Assembly (NCBI GenBank): GCA_017483235.1
Contig: JAFULE010000101.1
Span: 1 to 13,423 of the forward strand
Direction of reading: 5' to 3'
Length of the DNA stretch: 13,423 nucleotides
From: Faecalibacterium sp.
GTDB lineage: Bacteria; Bacillota; Clostridia; Oscillospirales; Ruminococcaceae
The number at the start of each line of letters is the position of its first letter. Position 1 is the first letter of the stretch. Shown here piece after piece: positions 1 to 6,853 of this stretch. The position numbers were made by a program, and so were the translations under genes. Under the pieces are notes generated by a model that did not search any database, was not told the DNA's origin, and saw only the letters and a list, made by a program, of their open reading frames with translations.

Positions 1-117
1 CATCTCGCCGCTGCCACCGGCAGTGGAGTTGCTCTTGCCGCCGCAGGCGGTCAGCATACCGGCAGCACCGGCAACGCCACAGGCGGTCAGAAACTGACGA
101 CGGGTAATCTTGTTCAT
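1..117 (-). CDS. Substrate-binding lipoprotein of an ABC transporter, N-terminus only
   Basis: Only the first 39 codons are in the window, and the gene continues leftwards. The leader begins MNKITRRQFLTACG and then reads MLTACGGKSNSTAGG. A twin-arginine-like RRQFL is followed by a short hydrophobic stretch and a lipobox LTAC, with a serine/glycine-rich linker typical just after a lipid-anchored cysteine. A second LTAC lies earlier, inside the hydrophobic stretch. Such leaders are usual for solute-binding lipoproteins of ABC importers (often sugar or peptide) in Faecalibacterium relatives, so the protein should sit on the outer face of the membrane. Two start codons are possible, at 123 and 117. 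The AAGGAGG at 133-127 is only 3 nt from the first and 9 nt from the second, so I chose 117. The substrate cannot be told from this fragment. Confidence 0.8.
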   Translation of the reverse strand, partial: MNKITRRQFLTACGVAGAAGMLTACGGKSNSTAGGSGEM

Positions 118-126
118 CTTCATTTT

Positions 127-133
127 CCTCCTT
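127..133 (-). promoter_or_regulatory. Ribosome binding site of the lipoprotein gene
   Basis: AAGGAGG on the minus strand. Its spacing (3 nt to the ATG at 123, 9 nt to the ATG at 117) favours the inner ATG as the start. Confidence 0.75.
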
Positions 134-220
134 ATGTTCAAACCGTGAAAAGGCACACTTCGCCCTTTCAGCATGTCAATAAGATAACATTTGCTTTGCA
201 AAAGCTGCCACGTAATTTGA

Positions 221-263
221 TGACCTGTTTTTTCAAAATTCTGACATCTGTTTTTTTAAAAAA
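221..263. repeat. Imperfect tandem direct repeat in the lipoprotein leader, 21 bp offset
   Basis: TGACCTGTTTTTTCAAAA begins at 221 and TGACATCTGTTTTTTTAAAA begins at 242. They are the same word apart from a 2 nt insertion and one substitution, set two helical turns apart. It lies about 100-140 bp upstream of the lipoprotein start, so it could be a regulator binding site. The T-runs make chance similarity possible. Confidence 0.35.
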
Positions 264-333
264 TGAGATGCTTTCAAATTTCAGCGATAGAAGGGAACTT
301 GAGTGTTTTTAAGGTTCCAAGGCAAATTTGTGC

Positions 334-393
334 AAAAAAATAACGAGCAGCAAAGACATGCAACCGGAATTACGCATGTCTGCTACTCGTTGT
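334..393 (-). terminator. 5'-end hairpin plus T-run: attenuator or ~60 nt small RNA
   Basis: On the minus strand, 391-374 pairs with 361-342 around a 12 nt loop. The stem has 6 bp, one wobble, 3 bp, a 2 nt bulge, then 8 bp, and is followed after one base by seven T (340-334). The position that mismatches as C/A in a plus-strand RNA becomes a G-U pair in a minus-strand RNA, so the structure is better formed in the minus-strand transcript. The minus-strand promoter at 428-400 would start RNA at about 393, two bases before the stem. The result is either a tiny terminated RNA of about 60 nt or an attenuator/5' stabilising hairpin at the head of the lipoprotein mRNA. It does not resemble a riboswitch class I know. 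Confidence 0.55.
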
Positions 394-399
394 AACATT

Positions 400-428
400 A
401 TTATATCGTGGTTCTGTCTTTTTTTCAA
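400..428 (-). promoter_or_regulatory. Sigma-70-type promoter, minus strand, reading towards the lipoprotein gene
   Basis: TTGAAA at 428-423, a 17 nt spacer and a perfect TATAAT at 405-400. It is the only good minus-strand promoter I find in the gap before the lipoprotein gene. The predicted start near 393 falls immediately before the hairpin. Confidence 0.7.
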
Positions 429-533
429 GGGATTTACAGAGCTGCGAAAAGATGCACCGCACTGCGATAAAATGGGAATGCAAAATTCTCGCTCGCAACG
501 AAAAAGAGCAATCGCGTCCATGCGAAAACGGAT

Positions 534-563
534 TTGCCATCTGTATCGGAAAAGAGGTATAAT
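534..563 (+). promoter_or_regulatory. Promoter of the MATE transporter gene
   Basis: TTGCCA at 534-539, an 18 nt spacer and a perfect TATAAT at 558-563. The predicted transcript starts near 570, giving a leader of about 45 nt before the ATG at 616. It also argues against any start upstream of 570 in the same open frame. The stretch 430-533 between the two opposed promoters shows nothing else I can name. Confidence 0.75.
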
Positions 564-615
564 ATGGCTGTTACAATATTACTGTGCTCTTTTATCATGG
601 AAAGGTCGTATCTTT

Positions 616-1998
616 ATGCAGCCATCAAATACACGGTCGGTGGATTTTTCCCGCGGCCCTGTCTGGAAAAGCATCATTGCACAGGCCATCCCGCTGACCA
701 TCGCGCAGCTGGTACAGCTGCTTTATAATGTAGTGGACCGCATCTACATCGGCCACATGGGCGACGGTGGTGGTCTGGCGCTGACCGGCGTTGGGCTTAC
801 CTTTCCTGTGGTCACATTGATCATGGCCTTTACCGCCCTGTTTGGCATGGGCGGCGTGCCGTTGTTTTCCATGGCGCGCGGCGCGGGCGATACCGAAAAG
901 GCCGGCCGCATTCTGGGCAATGCCTTTGCACTGCTGCTGATCAGCTCGGTTGTGCTTACCGGGGTAGGGTATGCATTCAGCCGGCCTATCCTGTTTGCAT
1001 TCGGTGCCAGCGAGGCGTCCTATGTTTACGCCGGACAGTACCTGAACATCTATCTGCTGGGCACCGTTTTCTCCATGACTGCCACCGGCCTCAACGGCTA
1101 CATCAACGCGCAGGGCTTCCCACGGGTGGGGATGCTGTCGGTGATCATCGGCGCGGTAGCCAATATTATACTGGACCCAGTATTTATCTTTGGTCTGGAT
1201 ATGGGGGTGGCCGGCGCGGCACTGGCCACTGTTCTCAGTCAGGCAATTTCGGCTGTCTGGGTGCTGCGTTTTTTGTTTGGCAAAAAAGCGGTGGTACCAC
1301 TGGCGTTTTCCAACATCCACATCCGGTGGGGGATTACCCGGGACATTGTCCGTCTGGGCATGGCAAACTTTATCGTACAGGGCACCAACTGTCTGGTGCA
1401 GGTGGTCTGCAATGCCACCCTGCAGGGCTTTGGCGGCGATGTGTATGTGGGCGTTATGACCGTAGCCAACTCGGTGCGCGAGATCTTCTCGCTGCCCATC
1501 AGCGGCATCGTGAACGGCGCCCAGCCAGTCATCAGCTACAGCTACGGCGCAAAGCAGTATGCCCGTGCAAAGGCAGGCATCAATTTCAACACCATCATCG
1601 GCTCGGCTTATACGATGGTTGCGTGGCTTCTGGTGCTGCTGTTCCCGGAGTTCTGGTTCGGTATCTTTTCCGACGATGCCCAGATGGCGGCAGTCGGTGT
1701 CGAGATGCTCAAACTCTATTTCTTTGGCTTTGTGTTCATGGCGCTGCAGTTTTCGGGCCAGTCTTCGTTCCAGGCGCTGGGCGATGCAAAACACTCCATT
1801 TTCTTTTCTCTGCTGCGCAAAGCGATCATCGTGGCGCCGCTTACCTTGCTGCTGCCGCGAATCGGTTTTGGTGTTGCCGGCGTATTTCTGGCCGAGCCCA
1901 TCTCCAACGTGATCGGCGGTCTTTGCTGCTATTTGACCATGCGTATGACCATTTATAAGCAGCTGGAGCGCAGTGCAGCCCTTGCCGGGCAGGAATGA
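616..1998 (+). CDS. MATE-family multidrug/cation efflux transporter
   Basis: This 460-residue integral membrane protein has the length and pattern of MATE (MatE, NorM/MepA/DinF-like) antiporters, which export cationic drugs or metabolites in exchange for Na+ or H+. The two MatE halves are visible. The first has PLTIAQLVQLLYNVVDRIYIG near residues 26-46 and DPVFIF at 187-192. The second opens with GMANFIVQGTN and carries NGAQPVISYSYGAKQYARAK. Twelve hydrophobic segments are expected. The reading frame stays open upstream to 328, but the promoter at 534-563 lies inside that extension. The ATG at 616 begins a normal MATE N-terminus, with a weak GGAAAGG at 599-605. It stands alone, ending at the terminator at 2061-2092. 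Substrate unknown; the family call is firm. Confidence 0.93.
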   Translation: MQPSNTRSVDFSRGPVWKSIIAQAIPLTIAQLVQLLYNVVDRIYIGHMGDGGGLALTGVGLTFPVVTLIMAFTALFGMGGVPLFSMARGAGDTEKAGRILGNAFALLLISSVVLTGVGYAFSRPILFAFGASEASYVYAGQYLNIYLLGTVFSMTATGLNGYINAQGFPRVGMLSVIIGAVANIILDPVFIFGLDMGVAGAALATVLSQAISAVWVLRFLFGKKAVVPLAFSNIHIRWGITRDIVRLGMANFIVQGTNCLVQVVCNATLQGFGGDVYVGVMTVANSVREIFSLPISGIVNGAQPVISYSYGAKQYARAKAGINFNTIIGSAYTMVAWLLVLLFPEFWFGIFSDDAQMAAVGVEMLKLYFFGFVFMALQFSGQSSFQALGDAKHSIFFSLLRKAIIVAPLTLLLPRIGFGVAGVFLAEPISNVIGGLCCYLTMRMTIYKQLERSAALAGQE

Positions 1999-2060
1999 TC
2001 CAAAGCAGGGGGGCGCGTTTGATCGAGAGGTCAATCGATTGCGAAATTAATTTTGATGAA

Positions 2061-2092
2061 ACAGCCCCCGGCTCAACCGAGCCGGGGGCTGT
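2061..2092. terminator. Bidirectional terminator between convergent MATE and GH3 genes
   Basis: A perfect 14 bp inverted repeat (ACAGCCCCCGGCTC and its complement) around a 4 nt loop lies in the gap between the two stop codons. T-rich sequence follows mainly in the minus direction (GTTTCATC, then A/T-rich), with a weaker T-rich tail in the plus direction. It most likely ends both transcripts, more efficiently for GH3. Confidence 0.85.
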
Positions 2093-2106
2093 GCTTGTTA
2101 TGCAGC

Positions 2107-4410
2107 TTATTCGATCCAAAGGAACATTTCCAGCAGCCGCTTTGTGCAGACAGCGATTTCTTCCCGCTGTAGTGTACCGTCTTTCAGAGCAGCAAGCAGC
2201 TTTTGCTGTTCGCCGCGGGGCATCTTGATGTCGTTGCCGGCCTTGATCTCCTTCACGTGATCCTTTTCGTTGACCCAGTCGGAGGTGACTGCACCCTCAA
2301 AGCCCCACTCCTGCCGCAGAATGCCGTTCAAAAGCTCGGCATTTTCGGACGCATGAATGCCGTTGATGGGGTTATACGCGGTCATGATCAGCTTGGGATG
2401 GGCTTCTTTTACGCAGATCTCAAAGCCCTTCAGGTAGATCTCACGCAGTGCCCGCTCGGACAGGATGGAATCACAGTAGCGGCGGTTGGTCTCTTTGTTG
2501 TTGGCAGCAAAATGCTTGGGGCAGGCCACAATGCCCTGACTTTGGATGCCTTTTACCTTGGCGGCGGCCATTTTGCCGGTCAGGAAGGGGTCCTCGGAGA
2601 AATATTCAAAGTTGCGTCCGCACAACGGGCTGCGGTGGATGTTCAGTGCCGGGGTCAGCCACATACAGATGTTGTTTTCCTTCACTTCCAGCGCGCCGGC
2701 CTTGCCGATCTCATCCATCAGCTGCAGGTCCCAGGTGCAGGCCAGCGCGGTGGCCACGGGGAAGGCAGTAGCCGGAATTTTGCTGGAGGTGCGGGAGCGC
2801 AGGCCGGCAGGGCCGTCGGCGGTCATGAACAGGGGGATCTCGTACTGCAGCAGATGTCCCATTCCGGAAGTGCTGGAGATACCAAAGCCCGGCTGGCCGC
2901 TGACCAGATGGCACAATTCTTCGTCGCTGAGCTGGGCGATAAAAGTGTCCAGTTCGATCTTTCCCCGGGCAACGGCCAGCATGGTGTAGGGCTTTTCCCG
3001 CACGGGAGGTTCGGCAAACCGGTAGTTACAGGGGAACTGTGCCCGTACAATTTCCTTGCACTCCACCGGTTCGTAGGTGCCGTCCGCAGTCATGCGCTTG
3101 TCCAGTTTTTCCGGTGCACAGTAAGAGTGCAGTTGCTCGGTTACCATGGTTTCAGCAAGCTCGTAGGTGTAGGCCAGCGGCATAGCATCCCGCACATTTT
3201 CGCCCAGATAGAACCGATAGCTGCCGGCTTCCATCACAAAGCAGGAACGGGCCACCACACCGGTGTCGTCAAAACAGGCCATATCCCGGATGGCAAAATC
3301 GATGGTCAGCACTTCGCTTTCACCGGGGGTAAGCAGCTTTGTTTTTGCAAAGCCGCACAACTGCCTGGCAGGTTTGGAAAGCCTGCCACAGGGGGCGCCG
3401 TAATACAGCTGCACCACCTGACGCCCTGCGCGCTCGCCGGTATTGGTGATGGTGAAGGTGACATAAATGCGGCTGGCATTGTGGTACACATCTGCATCAG
3501 TCAGTGCAAAGCTGGTGTAGGAAAGGCCATAGCCAAAGGGGTACACCACCCGCTGCTGCATACCGGGCACCGTCTCGAAGTAGCGGTAGCCCACAAAAAT
3601 GTCTTCGGTGTATTTAACATAATCGTCCGACTCATGGAACCCCTCAGAGGAAGGATAGTCCTCAAAGCTTACGGCGCAGCTGTCCACCAGCCGACCCGAC
3701 GGGGCCGCGTCGCCCACCAGCAGATCGGCAGCGGCAAGGCCGCCCTCCATGCCGCCCTGCCACAGCATCACAGCGCCGGAGATTTTGGAGTTCTGCGCAA
3801 ACCATGTGGTGTCGATCATGGCGCCCACGTTCAGCAGCACCACTACCTTGGCAAATGCTGCGGTAACGGCTTCCACCATCTGGTGCTCGGTATCGCTCAG
3901 GTAATAATAGGTGTCGGTGCCATCGTTGCGGCGGTCTTCGGTTTCGGTGGAATAGCGGCAGATGGTAATGACCGCAGTGTCGGTAAAAGCTGCAGCCTGT
4001 TCCAGCAGATCGGCAGGGATCACAGGCTCTTCCAGCATACCGTTTTTGCCGCCAAGGCGGTACTGTTCATCCACATAGCTCTGATAATAAAACGAGAGAG
4101 GGTCGAACACCTGCACCAGCTTCGTTTTTTCCTTCAGGCCCTGATAGATATTGCGCACATAGGAGACCACCGTGTTGCCCGAGCCGCCGCCGCCCTTCAC
4201 GTAGTCGATCTGGGCTTTGCCGAACACGGCCACCTTGGTGCCTTTGGCGAAGGGCAGCAGCTGACCATCGTTCTTTAACAGAACCGCACCCTCGGCCGCA
4301 GCGCGGCGGGACAGCTGAATGTGTTTTTCGCACTCGGTGATCCGGCTTTGCCGGTCACCCAGAGGGAAACAGGGCATATAGCGGGGACGCTGCCACTTTA
4401 CGTATTCCAT
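2107..4410 (-). CDS. Glycoside hydrolase family 3 (beta-glucosidase-like) with swapped domain order
   Basis: This 767-residue enzyme should release sugars from the non-reducing ends of beta-glycosides. In most GH3 enzymes the TIM barrel comes first; here the order is reversed. Residues about 40-250 match the alpha/beta sandwich (GH3_C). They include CRYSTETEDR at 151-160, where E156 (or E158) aligns with the acid/base of the usual SGEG.DR motif. Residues about 290-410 form a fibronectin-III-like domain (VVYPFGYGLSYTSF, TNTGERAGRQVVQLY). Residues about 480-767 are the barrel, with ADGPAGLR at 531, PKHFAANNKE at 631 and TSDW with nucleophile D711. This order is known from Ruminococcus albus and Butyrivibrio beta-glucosidases. 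There is no signal peptide, so it is probably cytosolic, acting on imported oligosaccharides. AAGGAGA at 4424-4418 fixes the start. The exact substrate (glucoside, xyloside, arabinoside) is not determinable. Confidence 0.93.
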   Translation of the reverse strand: MEYVKWQRPRYMPCFPLGDRQSRITECEKHIQLSRRAAAEGAVLLKNDGQLLPFAKGTKVAVFGKAQIDYVKGGGGSGNTVVSYVRNIYQGLKEKTKLVQVFDPLSFYYQSYVDEQYRLGGKNGMLEEPVIPADLLEQAAAFTDTAVITICRYSTETEDRRNDGTDTYYYLSDTEHQMVEAVTAAFAKVVVLLNVGAMIDTTWFAQNSKISGAVMLWQGGMEGGLAAADLLVGDAAPSGRLVDSCAVSFEDYPSSEGFHESDDYVKYTEDIFVGYRYFETVPGMQQRVVYPFGYGLSYTSFALTDADVYHNASRIYVTFTITNTGERAGRQVVQLYYGAPCGRLSKPARQLCGFAKTKLLTPGESEVLTIDFAIRDMACFDDTGVVARSCFVMEAGSYRFYLGENVRDAMPLAYTYELAETMVTEQLHSYCAPEKLDKRMTADGTYEPVECKEIVRAQFPCNYRFAEPPVREKPYTMLAVARGKIELDTFIAQLSDEELCHLVSGQPGFGISSTSGMGHLLQYEIPLFMTADGPAGLRSRTSSKIPATAFPVATALACTWDLQLMDEIGKAGALEVKENNICMWLTPALNIHRSPLCGRNFEYFSEDPFLTGKMAAAKVKGIQSQGIVACPKHFAANNKETNRRYCDSILSERALREIYLKGFEICVKEAHPKLIMTAYNPINGIHASENAELLNGILRQEWGFEGAVTSDWVNEKDHVKEIKAGNDIKMPRGEQQKLLAALKDGTLQREEIAVCTKRLLEMFLWIE

Positions 4411-4472
4411 GGTCGGTTCTCCTTGTCGATGACAGTTTTTTCCATCTGCTTTTCTGGTATTTTCTTACTGCT

Positions 4473-4502
4473 ATTATATAGTTGGTACATTGATGCAGAC
4501 AA
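4473..4502 (-). promoter_or_regulatory. Promoter of the GH3 gene
   Basis: TTGTCT at 4502-4497, an 18 nt spacer and a perfect TATAAT at 4478-4473. The predicted leader is about 55 nt and carries the AAGGAGA at 4424-4418. Confidence 0.7.
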
Positions 4503-4578
4503 GCCAAATGGGAACAATGTTTCTTTTGTTATAGTATTATTTTGTTTTTGGGAATGGAACGCGGCATGCTTTTTCCTA

Positions 4579-4615
4579 TATAATAAAGACAAATACAGTG
4601 GGGGGATAAAGGAGG
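4579..4615 (+). promoter_or_regulatory. -10 box and ribosome site of the SGNH hydrolase gene
   Basis: A perfect TATAAT at 4579-4584 has only a poor -35 (TGGAAC at 4555-4560, 18 nt spacer), which may mean the promoter needs an activator. AAAGGAGG at 4608-4615 follows. The A/T-rich stretch 4503-4554 between the two divergent promoters holds a small palindrome AACAATGTT but nothing I can assign. Confidence 0.5.
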
Positions 4616-4626
4616 ATGCATGGGCT

Positions 4627-5688
4627 GTGTCGTCTGTAAAGCTTGATGCCATCGATAAAAATTTCCGGGTCCAAACCAGCATTCAGAAACAGGATGTTCG
4701 TTTTTACGATGTACGGGAAGATGTGTTCCGTGTCTATGGTGTATTCTGGGAAAACGGAATGTTCCGGCGTATGCCCGAGGCTGTGGCAAAACAGGTCAAT
4801 AAAGGGGTTTACGGGCTGCATGCCAATACGGCAGGCGGCCGGGTTCGGTTTGTGACTGACAGTCCGTATGTTGCCATCCGTACAAGTTATACCCCATGCC
4901 GCAAACCTCATTTTCCCCTGACCGGCAGCAGCGGCTTTGATCTGTACACCGGGATTGGGGATGATTGCCGGTATGCCGGCACCTTTGTGCCGCCGGTGGA
5001 TGTGGAAGACGGCTACGAAAGCGTGATCGAATTTGCAGATACCCGGCAGAGGGTCGTCACCATCAACTTCCCGCTGTACAGCGATGTGCAGCAGCTTTTC
5101 ATTGGGCTGCAGCAGGATGCGATTTTGCAGCGTGCACCGGATTATCGCATTGAAAAACCGGTGGTATACTATGGCTCGTCCATCACACAGGGGGCCTGTG
5201 CTTCCCGGCCGGGCAACTGTTACCCCAGTCTGCTTTCGCGCCGGCTGGACTGTAACTACATCAATCTGGGCTTTTCCGGCAGTGCAAGAGGGGAGACCGT
5301 CATGGGCGATTACCTGAAACAGCTGGAAATGAGCGTGTTTGTACTGGATTACGACCACAATGCCCCTCACCTTGAAAAGCTGACCGAAACCCACAGCAGG
5401 CTGTTCCATCAGGTGCGGGATGCAAACCCGACCCTGCCCATCATCATCCTGCCCCGTCCCCGGTATTATCACCGCGGGCAGGATGCCCAGCGGTTCGAGG
5501 TCATCCGCCAGACCTATCTGGAGGCAAAGCAGCAGGGGGACGACAACGTGTATTTTGTCACGAACAAGCAGCTGATGCAGTTTGTAAAGGATGACGGCCT
5601 TGTGGACAATACCCATCCCACCGACAGCGGTTTTTTTAACATGGCGCTGGCAGTGCAGCCGCTGCTGCAGGAACTTCTGAAAAATTGA
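4627..5688 (+). CDS. SGNH/GDSL hydrolase with N-terminal GxDLY-type domain (carbohydrate esterase-like)
   Basis: This 353-residue protein has a beta-sandwich N-terminal part with GFDLY at 103-107 (the GxDLY family signature) and HANTAGGRVRF near 65-75. A flavodoxin-like SGNH hydrolase domain follows. Its blocks are visible: GSSITQG at 183-189 with the likely nucleophile S185, NLGFSG (oxyanion glycine), DYDHNAP with N245, and DNTHP with D327 and H330. Such enzymes remove acyl, often acetyl, groups from glycans. No signal peptide is seen, so it probably acts in the cytosol with the divergent GH3 enzyme. The frame has no ATG start near the conserved N-terminus. I chose GTG at 4627, 11 nt after AAAGGAGG and just ahead of KLDAIDKNF, where relatives typically begin. 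An in-frame GTG at 4321 is rejected because it lies inside GH3 and upstream of the -10. Confidence 0.87.
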   Translation: MSSVKLDAIDKNFRVQTSIQKQDVRFYDVREDVFRVYGVFWENGMFRRMPEAVAKQVNKGVYGLHANTAGGRVRFVTDSPYVAIRTSYTPCRKPHFPLTGSSGFDLYTGIGDDCRYAGTFVPPVDVEDGYESVIEFADTRQRVVTINFPLYSDVQQLFIGLQQDAILQRAPDYRIEKPVVYYGSSITQGACASRPGNCYPSLLSRRLDCNYINLGFSGSARGETVMGDYLKQLEMSVFVLDYDHNAPHLEKLTETHSRLFHQVRDANPTLPIIILPRPRYYHRGQDAQRFEVIRQTYLEAKQQGDDNVYFVTNKQLMQFVKDDGLVDNTHPTDSGFFNMALAVQPLLQELLKN

Positions 5689-5700
5689 TAAAAAGAACAG

Positions 5701-5741
5701 CAGAGCTGCCGCAAAAGTTTTTTGCGGCAGCTCTGTTTTTT
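5701..5741. terminator. Bidirectional terminator between SGNH hydrolase and AraC regulator
   Basis: A perfect 15 bp stem (CAGAGCTGCCGCAAA, 5701-5715, with 5721-5735) around a 5 nt loop is followed by six T on the plus strand. On the minus strand the stem is followed by TGTTCTTTTTATC. It overlaps the regulator's stop codon by two bases and serves both convergent genes. Confidence 0.9.
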
Positions 5742-6582
5742 AGGTACGCTTGTGCAGATTGCGGTACTGCTTGGGGCTGATGCCGAATTTCTTTTTGAAA
5801 TTTTCGGTAAAATGCGCCGGGCTCTGAAAGCCTACCATATAGCAGATCTGGTGGATGGGCAGGGTACTGGTGGAAAGATAGTGGCTTGCCTGCACCAGTC
5901 GGTAGTGGTTCAGATACTGGTGAATGGTCATGTCGGAATAATCCGAAAACAGCTTGTTGATGTAATACGGGTGATAGTTCAGGTGGGCTGCGATCTCCTT
6001 GTTGCTGATGTTGGAAGCATAGTTTTCGTGGATAAAGGAAAGGATCGCGGCCACCTTGGGGTTTGTGGCCTTCGAAGGCACCACACCGGTGCGCATGATC
6101 TTGCAGATAACGGTTTTCAGCAGGCCGGAGCAGTAGGGCCGGCAATCATCCTTCCCATTTTGCATTTCGTGCAGGATAGAGTCGATATCGTTCAAAAGCG
6201 AGGATGCATTGGGTATGTAAATTTCGCGATTCAGCGCGGGAAAATCGGTAAATGCAATCTCTTCCAGCGGGGTGCTGTGTGCCTCGCCTTCACGGTGCAG
6301 CTTCAGCGGCTGGGTGATGTGGGAAAAATTCTGGGTATAGTCAAAGTTCAGGGTCAGAAACGAGATCGGCCCGTCCGGAATGACCTCGTACACCATACCG
6401 GCCGGGTACAGAATGGCGGTATCTTTATAAAGAGGGTACTCGTTGGGGTGGATGCGAAACACTCCGCTTCCGCTGGTGTAATACAGCAGACGATGATTGA
6501 GTGCATAGGTTTTGGGGGTTGGTTCTGTAATGGAGAAGGGCTTTATACTGCGTACAAATGGATTGCATTCGTTTAGAGTCAT
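5740..6582 (-). CDS. AraC-family transcriptional regulator
   Basis: This 280-residue protein is a classic sugar-type AraC regulator. Residues about 25-90 form a cupin-like ligand pocket (YYTSGSGVFRIHPNEYPLYKDTAILYPAGMVYEV). Residues about 175-278 hold the double helix-turn-helix. Its first recognition unit is SNKEIAAHLNYHPYYINKLF at 193-212. Its second is IHQICYMVGFQSPAHFTENF at 243-262, ending with the signature KKFGISPKQYR. The start at 6582 has GAGGA at 6594-6590 with a 7 nt gap. A longer version from 6666 is rejected because its promoter lies within it. It diverges from the phosphodiesterase/beta-helix operon and converges on the SGNH gene, so either side could be its target; the divergent operon is likelier. 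Ligand unknown. Confidence 0.93.
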   Translation of the reverse strand: MTLNECNPFVRSIKPFSITEPTPKTYALNHRLLYYTSGSGVFRIHPNEYPLYKDTAILYPAGMVYEVIPDGPISFLTLNFDYTQNFSHITQPLKLHREGEAHSTPLEEIAFTDFPALNREIYIPNASSLLNDIDSILHEMQNGKDDCRPYCSGLLKTVICKIMRTGVVPSKATNPKVAAILSFIHENYASNISNKEIAAHLNYHPYYINKLFSDYSDMTIHQYLNHYRLVQASHYLSTSTLPIHQICYMVGFQSPAHFTENFKKKFGISPKQYRNLHKRT

Positions 6583-6637
6583 CGCAAAATCCTCGTGAGT
6601 TTTGTTTTTCGATATTTCCTTTTTCTTTTGTGTATGT

Positions 6638-6666
6638 ATCTTAACATGTGGATTTAGTAAAATCAA
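6638..6666 (-). promoter_or_regulatory. Promoter of the AraC regulator gene
   Basis: TTGATT at 6666-6661, a 17 nt spacer and TAAGAT at 6643-6638, preceded by an extended TG (TGTTAAGAT). The predicted leader is about 50 nt. Confidence 0.65.
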
Positions 6667-6738
6667 GCTAAGCGGGTGGAATAATGCCCAAAAAAACAGA
6701 GGAACCGTAAAAATAAATCGTGCGTTTTGGAAGTTGTG

Positions 6739-6769
6739 TTCAAAGCAATTCCGCGCTTGTTTGCTTGAA
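6739..6769. promoter_or_regulatory. Inverted repeat in the divergent intergenic region, possible operator
   Basis: TTCAAAGCAA at 6739-6748 and TTGCTTGAA at 6761-6769 are near-perfect inverted copies (one extra A) separated by 12 nt. They sit about 70 bp upstream of the AraC promoter and about 85 bp upstream of the phosphodiesterase start, where a regulator controlling both could bind. Confidence 0.4.
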
Positions 6770-6771
6770 TC

Positions 6772-6791
6772 AGGCGGATTAAGGCGGTTTT
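6772..6791. promoter_or_regulatory. Tandem AGGCGG direct repeat with 10 bp period
   Basis: AGGCGGATTA is followed directly by AGGCGGTTTT, so the AGGCGG core recurs after exactly ten bases, one helical turn, on the same face. The copies precede the phosphodiesterase gene by about 60 bp. AraC-type activators bind direct repeats on one face, so this is a candidate site. I find no convincing sigma-70 promoter between here and 6840, which would fit an activator-dependent start. Confidence 0.4.
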
Positions 6792-6853
6792 TTGGTGAAA
6801 AAAGTTTCTAAATTCAAAACAGCGAAAAACAAATATATGGGGAGGGTCGATTG

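Noticed and set aside
193..205. Small palindrome GCTTT-GCA-AAAGC upstream of the lipoprotein gene
   Set aside because: Arms of only five bases in an A/T-rich leader. It lacks the central CG of LacI-type operators and there is no second copy, so chance is a sufficient explanation.
309..521. A small minus-strand ORF of 70 codons, including a 29-codon part starting at an ATG next to the TATAAT
   Set aside because: No ribosome site is visible, the sequence overlaps the hairpin, and the predicted RNA start falls just after the inner ATG. An RNA structure explains the region better than a peptide.
328..615. A 96-residue N-terminal extension of the MATE protein
   Set aside because: The extension is not membrane- or signal-like and contains the gene's own consensus promoter at 534-563. 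MATE homologues begin close to the ATG at 616.
625..2034. A 469-codon open frame on the minus strand
   Set aside because: Antisense of the MATE gene, with a hydrophilic His/Gln/Arg-rich translation and no motif. It also runs through the MATE stop.
2203..4278. A 691-codon open frame on the plus strand
   Set aside because: Antisense of the GH3 gene. The translation is rich in His and Gly with no recognisable motif, while GH3 has complete catalytic motifs.
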